Origin: Alsobacter soli
Lineage (GTDB): Bacteria; Pseudomonadota; Alphaproteobacteria; Rhizobiales; Beijerinckiaceae
NCBI RefSeq assembly: GCF_003004785.1
Contig: NZ_PVZS01000037.1
Coordinates: 1-40,944 of the forward strand
Direction of reading: 5' to 3'
DNA: 40,944 nt
The position numbers and the translations under genes were made by a program. The notes below the pieces were generated by a model. That model saw nothing but the letters and a program-made list of their open reading frames with translations. It had not been told where the DNA came from and searched no databases. Below, piece by piece: positions 35,684 to 40,944 of the stretch; position 1 is the stretch's first letter; each line of letters begins with the position of its first letter.

Positions 35684-36520
35684 TTAGGCGAGCAGCATGT
35701 CGTGGTTAGGAGCAGCCGCCGCCGCGAGCAGCGCGTCCTGGCTGGGGGCGCCCGCTGCCGCGAGCAGCGCGTCCTGGTTAGGCGTCGCCGCAGCTGCGAG
35801 CAGCGTGTCCTGGTTAGGCGTAGCGGCCGCGGCTGCGGCAGCGCCGGTGTTGCTCGCAGGGGTGACGTCCAGGCTCCAATGATAGACCAGGTCGAAAGAC
35901 CCGTCCGAATTGCGGGCCGTGGTCGTGAAGTCGTGGTCTCTGAGGTCTTCCTTCGTCAGGACAGTGGTCACCTTCGGCAGGGGATCGTCCGCTTGGATGC
36001 CGGGATCGACTTCTTTCCCTGACGTGGTTATCAAGAGGTTGACGTTGGGATCCCAGTTGTAAAGATTGAAAACGTGGTCCATTGGCACCACGTCGCCACG
36101 TTCATTGATGCTTTCCTTGTAGTAGCTCCAGGTCTGGCCTCCCGCATTGAAGTTGAAGTCGATTTCGGCGTGGTCGCCATTACCGTCCAGAGCTTGATTG
36201 ACCTGGACGTAGTCGAGCGTCAGCCGCAAATTTTCCAGACCGCCGCCGGCTGCGTCACCCGCACCCGCGTTGGGGGTGCTGTGGGGATCCTGAAGTCCGA
36301 GCCGCTCCAGGATCGCGTCATGGATGTCGTTCCGCAGCCCGTTGAAGAGCCGTTCCTGGATGTCGCCAAAGTCGCTTTGGAACAGGCGAGCGAGCGGCGT
36401 CGACGGGGCACCGAGGAAGCCGCCCAGGAAGGACGAGAAGTCCCCAAAGAGCGACGGTTCTTCGGGCCCTGCCGGTTCGTCAAAAGTGGATTGGGTCAGT
36501 CCGGAGATTGTCTCAGACAT
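35684..36520 (-). CDS. Probable type I-secreted protein with C-terminal tandem repeats
   Basis: I do not recognise the family of this 278-residue protein. It contains no cysteine, is acidic and has no N-terminal signal peptide, all typical of type I secretion substrates. Regions: a flexible N-terminus with FGDFSSFLGGFLGAPS (residues 1-45); a helical stretch; a likely beta-sandwich from about 95 to 228 with the possible calcium loop LDGNGDHAEIDF and LVYHWSLDVTP; an Ala-rich hinge; and four 12-residue repeats (AAxAPNQDxLLA type) reaching the last residue. No GGxGxDxxx RTX repeats occur. The start follows AGGAGG at 7 nt. It lies 364 bp downstream of the adaptor gene of a type I exporter on the same strand and has its own promoter region and terminator. 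Export by that system is inferred from context. Confidence 0.75.
   Translation of the reverse strand: MSETISGLTQSTFDEPAGPEEPSLFGDFSSFLGGFLGAPSTPLARLFQSDFGDIQERLFNGLRNDIHDAILERLGLQDPHSTPNAGAGDAAGGGLENLRLTLDYVQVNQALDGNGDHAEIDFNFNAGGQTWSYYKESINERGDVVPMDHVFNLYNWDPNVNLLITTSGKEVDPGIQADDPLPKVTTVLTKEDLRDHDFTTTARNSDGSFDLVYHWSLDVTPASNTGAAAAAAATPNQDTLLAAAATPNQDALLAAAGAPSQDALLAAAAAPNHDMLLA
35688..35831 (-). repeat. Four tandem 36-bp repeats in the 3' end of the secreted-protein gene
   Basis: Units at 35688-35723, 35724-35759, 35760-35795 and 35796-35831 are exactly 36 bp and each begins GCGAGCAGC on the plus strand. They encode 12-residue units ending D-x-L-L-A; the central residues vary as TPNQDT, TPNQDA, APSQDA and APNHDM. 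The final unit runs into the stop codon. Confidence 0.95.
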
Positions 36521-36767
36521 GATAAGTCCTCCTATCCGAGCTCCGATCGGAGTTCGCCCAGGGCCCCCGCTCGCAGCGCATCGCCGCGCTGCACCTGCGT
36601 GCGGCTTCCCAGCGCCTTTCCGGGATCTCGTCCCAAAAGCTGAGATAGAATACCGCCGCTCGGTCTGCAGAATTGTTGCTCAGTTGTCTTGAAAGGACGT
36701 TCAGATCAATCGATGGTATTGGCAATGAAGCATACATCCGTGCTGATAGATCGGAATCAATTTTCAC
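36513..36767 (-). CDS. Doubtful small ORF upstream of the secreted-protein gene
   Basis: An 84-codon frame starting with GTG (AGG six bases before) ends 8 bp inside the cargo gene. Its first half (IPSIDLNVLSRQLSNNSADR) comes from AT-richer DNA and the second half is Arg/Trp-rich. It could be a leader peptide or a chance frame. The region 36521-36884 otherwise holds the cargo promoter area: TTGCAT-18 bp-TAGTGT on the minus strand is one candidate. Confidence 0.2.
   Translation of the reverse strand: MKIDSDLSARMYASLPIPSIDLNVLSRQLSNNSADRAAVFYLSFWDEIPERRWEAARRCSAAMRCERGPWANSDRSSDRRTYHV
36538..36555. promoter_or_regulatory. Near-perfect palindrome in the cargo leader
   Basis: GAGCTCCGATCGGAGTTC is an 18-bp palindrome with one mismatched pair and a perfect 12-bp core (CTCCGATCGGAG, 36541-36552). 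It lies just upstream of the AGGAGG ribosome-binding site of the cargo gene. It could be an operator or a 5'UTR hairpin. Confidence 0.4.
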
Positions 36768-36884
36768 ACTACACCTGTATATTCAGATTATGCAAGGCAG
36801 CGATTGGTGTAATACTAATAATCTGATTGTTTGTCTGCGAAGGTTCTAGCCCCTTCTATGGCGTATCTGCGCAGGTGTGCTTCA

Positions 36885-38192
36885 TTATTTCTCACGCCAC
36901 GCCTTCAGGATCTGGTCCTGCAAAGGCTTTGTGAGATAGGAGATGACGGTGCGTTCGCCGGTCTGGATGAAGCTCTCCACCGGCATGCCCGGGACGAGCT
37001 TGAGACCCTTCAGACGCGCCAGCTCCTGCGCCGGCGGCGTAATGCGCACCGTGTAGAAGCTCGCCCCCGTCTTCGCGTCCTCCGTGATGTCCGCCGAAAC
37101 CATGGTGACCTCGCCTTTGAGCTCCGGCGTGGTGCGCAGGTTGAAGGCCGAAAAGCGCAGAATGGCCCTGTGCCCGATCCGGACCTGGTCGATGTCATGC
37201 GGCGCGATCCGCGCCTCGACGGTCAGGGTGTCCGCCTTCGGCACCACGAGCATGAGCTGCTCCCCGGCGTTGATCACCCCGCCGACCGTGTGCACGGCCA
37301 GCTGATGCACCACCCCGTCCTGGGGCGCGCGGATGTCCACGCGCCTGAGCTGGTCCTCGGCCGCCACGCGCTTTTCGGCCAGTTCGGCGAGCTTGCCCCG
37401 GATTTCCGCAAGCTCCTTGCCGACTTCGGTTCGCAGGTCCTGCTCGATCTGCAGGATCTGCAGCTCGGTCTCGGTCACCTTGCCCTTGGCCTGCGCCATC
37501 GCGGATACGAGGGAGCCGCGCTCTCCCTCCAGCCGCGCGGTATCACGCTCCAGCGCCGTCACGCGTGCGATCTGAACGAGGTGCTGGCGCCACAACTCGC
37601 GCACGCCCTTGAGCTCCTCGGCGATAAGCGCCAATTCGCGCTGCTTGGCGCTGACCTGGTCGGCCATGCCTTGGATCTGCTCGCGCAGCTGAGCGATCCG
37701 CTCCCGTAGCTGGTCCTTCTGGCCCTGCCGGGCGGTGCGCCGCAGCTCGAACAGGCGCGTCTCTTCACTGACCAGGTCCGCGATCGTCTCCTCGCCCATG
37801 CGCCCCGTGAGGTCTGCGGGAAAACTCACGCTCTCGCGACCGTCCTGCTCCGCCTTCAGCCGCGCTTGCCGGGCCGTCAACTCGTCCATGCTCTTGGTGA
37901 TCACGGCCAGGTTGGCTCGCGTGACGGTCTCGTCCAATCGCACCAGAATGTCGCCGGCCCGGACCTCGCTGCCCTCCCGCACACGGAGGTCGCCCACCAC
38001 CCCGCCGCTCGGGTGCTGGATTTTCTTGACGCTGCTGTCCACCACCAGCATGCCCGGCGCGATCACGGCGCCGGAGAGCTCCGTGGTGGCCGCCCAGCCC
38101 CCGATGCCGAAGGCGAGGAGGCTGGCCACGGTGGCGCCCCCAAGCAGGGCTTTGCGCAGCGCGCGTTCTGTTTTGGGATGAGGCCCGGTCAT
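36885..38192 (-). CDS. Type I secretion membrane-fusion adaptor (HlyD/PrtE type)
   Basis: The 435-residue protein spans the periplasm between the ABC exporter and an outer-membrane TolC-like channel. One membrane anchor lies at about residues 17-36 (LLGGATVASLLAFGIGGWAA). IAPGMLVVDSSVKKIQHPSG and GVVGDLRVREGSEVRAGDIL form the lipoyl half. A long coiled coil runs from about 90 to 290. DIRAPQDGVVHQLAVHTVGG closes the barrel, and the C-terminus LVPGMPVESFIQTGERTVIS then YLTKPLQDQI is the HlyD-family signature. Its ATG overlaps the ABC gene stop by one base (TAATG), so the two are coupled. Confidence 0.95.
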   Translation of the reverse strand: MTGPHPKTERALRKALLGGATVASLLAFGIGGWAATTELSGAVIAPGMLVVDSSVKKIQHPSGGVVGDLRVREGSEVRAGDILVRLDETVTRANLAVITKSMDELTARQARLKAEQDGRESVSFPADLTGRMGEETIADLVSEETRLFELRRTARQGQKDQLRERIAQLREQIQGMADQVSAKQRELALIAEELKGVRELWRQHLVQIARVTALERDTARLEGERGSLVSAMAQAKGKVTETELQILQIEQDLRTEVGKELAEIRGKLAELAEKRVAAEDQLRRVDIRAPQDGVVHQLAVHTVGGVINAGEQLMLVVPKADTLTVEARIAPHDIDQVRIGHRAILRFSAFNLRTTPELKGEVTMVSADITEDAKTGASFYTVRITPPAQELARLKGLKLVPGMPVESFIQTGERTVISYLTKPLQDQILKAWREK

Positions 38193-39904
38193 TACGCCGC
38201 CTCCGTGGACTGCTCCATCGGGCGCGCCAGCGGGCGCAGGATCTGGTCCTTGGGCCCAAGCACCTTTGGCTCGCCGTTCATGAGGCCGAGGATCTGGTCG
38301 ATCGCGGCGAGCGCGCTCGGCCGATGCGCCACGAGGACCACCACGCCGCCGCGGCTGCGCACAGCCGACAGGGCCTGGGTCAGCGCCTGCTCACCCTCGG
38401 CGTCGAGGTTGGAATTGGGCTCGTCGAGCACGATCAGGAAGGGATCGCCATAGAGAGCGCGGGCGAGAGCAATGCGTTGGCGCTGCCCGCCCGAGAGCGC
38501 CATCCCGCCATCCCCGATGCGGGTCTGGTAGCCTTCCGGCAGATGGAGAATGAGATCGTGGACCCCCGCGGCCTGGGCGGCGCGGATCACGGCGTCGCGG
38601 TCGAAGTCCGGCTCGTAGCGCGCAATGTTCTCCGCGATCGTGCCGTCGAACAGCGCGACGTCCTGCGGGAGGTAGCCGATGTAGCGCCCGAGAGCATCGG
38701 GGGCCCATTGGTCGTAGGTGGCGCCGTCGAGCCGTACGCTGCCCTGCGCCGGTCGCCAGACCCCCGCAAGGGCGCGGGCGAGCGACGACTTGCCGGACCC
38801 GCTCGGGCCGATAACGCCCAGTCCGCTCCCGCTTTTGAGCGTGAAGGACACGTTCCGGACCACGAGCCGCTGCTCGCCCGGGGGCGCCACGCTCACGCCC
38901 TGCACCACGAGCTGCGCGTCGGGCTTTTGGACAAGCAGTCCGGCGGCAGGGTCGGTTACGTGAGCCAAGAGGACGCGCAGCCTCGCCCAGCTCTGGCGGG
39001 CGTTCACGAAACCCTTCCAGTGGGCGAGGGCCTGATCGACGGGAGCCAGGGCGCGCGCGGAGAGGATCGAACCCGCGATGATGACTCCGGCGGTGGCCTC
39101 GCCGTGGATGACGAGATAGGCGCCCGCGCCAAGAACGGCCGACTGCAGCGCAAGCCGCGAAGCCCTGGAAACCCCGCCGATCGCCCCGGCGACGTCGCTG
39201 GCCCGCTCGTGAGCGTCGAGGCCACGCTCGTTGATCTCCCCCCAGAGCCGGCTCAAGCGGTTGGCCATGCCCATGGCCGCGACCACCTCGGCGTTTCGGC
39301 GGCTGGCTTCGGCGAAGCTCATGCGGGCGGCGCCGTGCTGAGTGGCGGCTCGCAGGGGCTTGCGCGTGAGCAACTCGGCGCCGATCGTGAGCAGCACGAG
39401 CAGGATGGCGCCGCATAGAGCGGTGAAACCGATGAGCGGGTGAAAGAGGAAGCAGATCGCCAGATAGAACGGCATCCAGGGCAAGTCGAAGAGAGCCAGC
39501 GGCCCTGCTCCAGAGAGAAAATGCCTGACCTGGTCCAGATCGCGCAGGGGCTGCAAGCCCACCGCGGCGTGACCCGAGAGCGGCAGGCGGGTGACCGTCC
39601 CAAACACGCGCGGGCTCAGGCTTTCGTCGAGCGCGCGACCGATGCGAGCCAGGATGCGGCTGCGGAAGACGTCCAGGGCCGCCTGACCCGCATACAAGGT
39701 GGCGGCCAGGACAGAGAGCGCCACCAGCGTCGGCACGCTCCGGCTGGGGATCACCCGGTCGTAGACCTGGAGCATGTAGAAGGAGCCGGCGAGATACAGC
39801 ACATTGTTCAGCGCGCTGAACAGTCCGACGCCGAGCAGCGGGGCCTTGCATGGCGCAAACACGGCGCTGAGCGGAAATGGCCCGTTCTGAGAGGCTGGTT
39901 GCAT
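38192..39904 (-). CDS. Type I secretion ABC exporter (PrtD/HasD type)
   Basis: The 570-residue protein is a fused permease-ATPase half-transporter. About six membrane helices occupy residues 20-300 (ALNNVLYLAGSFYMLQVYDR at the start of the domain). The ATPase has Walker A GPSGSGKSSLA, Q-loop YLPQDVALFDGTIAENI, signature LSGGQRQRIALARALY, Walker B FLIVLDEPNSNLD and an H-loop in VLVAHRPSAL. It lacks an N-terminal C39 peptidase or C39-like domain, which fits exporters of proteins with C-terminal signals. The ATG at 39904 follows GGGGGAG at 6 nt; a GTG at 39958 lacks such a site. It is the first gene of the exporter-adaptor operon. No TolC gene is in the window. Confidence 0.95.
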   Translation of the reverse strand: MQPASQNGPFPLSAVFAPCKAPLLGVGLFSALNNVLYLAGSFYMLQVYDRVIPSRSVPTLVALSVLAATLYAGQAALDVFRSRILARIGRALDESLSPRVFGTVTRLPLSGHAAVGLQPLRDLDQVRHFLSGAGPLALFDLPWMPFYLAICFLFHPLIGFTALCGAILLVLLTIGAELLTRKPLRAATQHGAARMSFAEASRRNAEVVAAMGMANRLSRLWGEINERGLDAHERASDVAGAIGGVSRASRLALQSAVLGAGAYLVIHGEATAGVIIAGSILSARALAPVDQALAHWKGFVNARQSWARLRVLLAHVTDPAAGLLVQKPDAQLVVQGVSVAPPGEQRLVVRNVSFTLKSGSGLGVIGPSGSGKSSLARALAGVWRPAQGSVRLDGATYDQWAPDALGRYIGYLPQDVALFDGTIAENIARYEPDFDRDAVIRAAQAAGVHDLILHLPEGYQTRIGDGGMALSGGQRQRIALARALYGDPFLIVLDEPNSNLDAEGEQALTQALSAVRSRGGVVVLVAHRPSALAAIDQILGLMNGEPKVLGPKDQILRPLARPMEQSTEAA

Positions 39905-40210
39905 GCGCGCTCCCCCGAGGCACAGCCCTACCAGTTGGGTGGAGGCGACGCGCTCCACCCGTGATGACTATTGTCCTAGGAAGTCGAGGTCCTCATCATC
40001 GTCCGCAGCACGGCCCGCGTCAATGCCGGTAATAGCTCTTGTCTAGTCCGGTCTACACCACCAGGGATGATGCGACCTTCCTATTGCTGATGTAGCATCC
40101 CTTCATTACTCGCCAGATTTTGTCACAAAGAAACACAAATACTAACTCACCAACAGCAACTCTTACGACCGGCCAAACCGGGCTAGAGCCGCCATGTGGC
40201 CGGCGTCTGT

Positions 40211-40237
40211 ACTGTCGGTGTGCATCACCCCGACAGT
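40211..40237 (+). promoter_or_regulatory. Hairpin upstream of a small ORF
   Basis: ACTGTCGG (40211-40218) pairs with CCGACAGT (40230-40237), with a further GTG/CAC pairing inside. It lies 18 bp before the ATG of a 45-codon ORF. It could be an operator or an attenuator. Confidence 0.3.
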
Positions 40238-40254
40238 TCTGGATGGAGGACTGC

Positions 40255-40392
40255 ATGAAGCAAGCGACGCCTCAAGCAGGGCTTGCCGACGAGCGCACAG
40301 AGGCGGTTTGGTCGCTTGGCTGCAGCGGGGCGGACAGCGCAGAACGGTCCTTATCCGGTAAGGAGTGGAAATTCGCTAGAGATGTGAGGTGA
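40255..40392 (+). CDS. Possible small protein (45 residues)
   Basis: ATG at 40255 is preceded by GGAGGA at a 5-nt spacing, a strong ribosome-binding site. The product (MKQATPQAGLADERTEAVWS...) has no hydrophobic segment and resembles nothing I know. It lies in a ~790-bp stretch (39959-40744) of lower GC with no other clear gene. Support is the ribosome-binding site alone. Confidence 0.25.
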   Translation: MKQATPQAGLADERTEAVWSLGCSGADSAERSLSGKEWKFARDVR

Positions 40393-40518
40393 AACACATC
40401 CCTAGGCGGCCTTTCAGCACTACGTTTCAACTAAGTTCACCCAGAAGGGTTGAGCACTTCAAACAAGAAAACGCCAACCGTCGTGCAAGCAGTTCCACCA
40501 ATAAGGTAGGAGCGTGCA

Positions 40519-40701
40519 ATGGCTCGTTTCGATTTCGGCGCTCGCCAAAACATCTTCTTCGAGCGCGACCTCAGGCGAATGCGGTTTACGATCCTGCTTC
40601 ATCGCCTAGGAGCCTTGGCCGGGCGCGCCACACGCCTGGTCAACATTTCGCAGCGCCCGGGTCAGGTTCGCTCCACCAAATGGTTCGCCTGGACAAGATG
40701 A
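40519..40701 (+). CDS. Possible small basic protein (60 residues)
   Basis: ATG at 40519 is preceded by TAGGAG at a 7-nt spacing. The product begins MARFDFGARQNIFFERDLRR and is strongly basic (many Arg) with a short hydrophobic middle (FTILLHRLGALAG). No family is recognised. It may be a real small gene or the remnant of a larger one. Confidence 0.25.
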   Translation: MARFDFGARQNIFFERDLRRMRFTILLHRLGALAGRATRLVNISQRPGQVRSTKWFAWTR

Positions 40702-40744
40702 CGTTCCCTCGATTCAGCGGAGCGGTCCCGCGTATGGAAGCTCG

Positions 40745-40944
40745 CTAGTCGTCCCAGGCGTCGCAACTCAGGGCGTTCAGCGGGATCTTGAGAAAGGACT
40801 TCCCGTTGCTCTCGGGCTCCGGAAGTCGCCCCCCGCGCATGTTCACCTGCAGGGCCGGCAGGATCAGCTTGGGCATCGGCAAGCTTCGGTCTCGCTCCTG
40901 CCTTAGCGCAACGAACTCGGCCTCCGTCTTCGCCTTGGTCAGGT
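40745..40944 (-). CDS. C-terminal part of an MBL-fold metallo-hydrolase (window-truncated)
   Basis: The last 65 codons of a gene entering from the right edge end in TAG at 40745-40747. The translation TKAKTEAEFVALRQERDRSL, then PMPKLILPALQVNMRGGRLP and SFLKIPLNAL, matches from memory the C-terminal tail of BLH/persulfide-dioxygenase-like MBL hydrolases of alphaproteobacteria. These detoxify sulfide or persulfide. The catalytic HxHxDH part lies outside the window, so activity cannot be judged. There is no start codon in the window. Confidence 0.75.
   Translation of the reverse strand, partial: LTKAKTEAEFVALRQERDRSLPMPKLILPALQVNMRGGRLPEPESNGKSFLKIPLNALSCDAWDD

Noticed and set aside
35688-35831. 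Possible CRISPR-like array (36-bp units)
   Set aside because: Units are directly adjacent with no spacers, lie within an open frame and have a period divisible by three; it is a coding tandem repeat.
40389-40748. 119-codon plus-strand frame
   Set aside because: It starts with GTG without a ribosome-binding site, overlaps two better-supported small ORFs in another frame, and has Arg/Pro/Ser-rich shadow composition.

Overview
The window is GC-rich DNA, with short AT-richer patches around 36.6-36.9 kb and 40.0-40.5 kb. It carries densely packed, mostly chromosomal genes. The pyrB-pyrC-plsY-dprA block, the RuvX/GatCAB housekeeping genes, the dispersed palindromes (GTCATTGCGAGGAGCGnAGCGACGAAGCAA type and TGGCCGGGCTTGTCCCGGCCA type) and the protein sequences all point to an alphaproteobacterium of the order Hyphomicrobiales (Rhizobiales), Methylobacteriaceae/Beijerinckiaceae/Bosea-like. 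I cannot assign a genus from sequence alone.

Layout. (1) 0.2-8.7 kb: topA (minus), then pyrB and a pyrC-like gene that lacks the HxH zinc motif. A convergent acyltransferase-3 gene follows, then plsY and dprA. (2) 8.7-20.9 kb: a small helical protein, an AEC-family transporter, a Pro/Tyr-rich exported protein, ruvX, a UPF0173 metallo-hydrolase, and gatC-gatA. Three small membrane-protein genes separate these from gatB. Then come a DedA protein, a GST overlapping a GNAT acetyltransferase, a PsiF-like exported protein, a YfcG/YghU-type GST and a Sel1-repeat protein. (3) 20.97 kb: tRNA-Ser(GCU). (4) 21.3-23.4 kb: an SBP56/methanethiol oxidase gene followed 7 bp later by an unrecognised polytopic membrane protein.

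(5) 23.5-35.5 kb is the most coherent accessory unit: two divergent, translationally coupled operons sharing one 155-bp control region. The leftward arm encodes a complete peptide-type ABC importer (binding protein, two permeases, two ATPases) and an M32 carboxypeptidase. The rightward arm encodes a GntR regulator with an unusual effector domain, a creatininase-family amidohydrolase, a ketopantoate-reductase-like enzyme, an SDR and an M20 dipeptidase. The arrangement suggests import and step-wise degradation of a peptide or cyclic-amide compound whose identity is unknown. This is my leading candidate for an undescribed pathway.

(6) 35.6-39.9 kb is a type I secretion locus on the minus strand: a PrtD/HasD-like ABC exporter, an HlyD-type adaptor overlapping it by one base, and a cysteine-free cargo gene. 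The cargo has no RTX repeats and ends in four tandem 12-residue repeats; a strong hairpin terminator follows it. No outer-membrane TolC partner is in the window. (7) 39.9-40.7 kb is gene-poor, with two small ORFs that have good ribosome-binding sites. The last 200 bp hold the C-terminus of an MBL-fold hydrolase running off the edge.

No CRISPR array, rRNA, transposase, integrase or phage gene was seen. Function statements rest on family recognition by eye; no database search was run.
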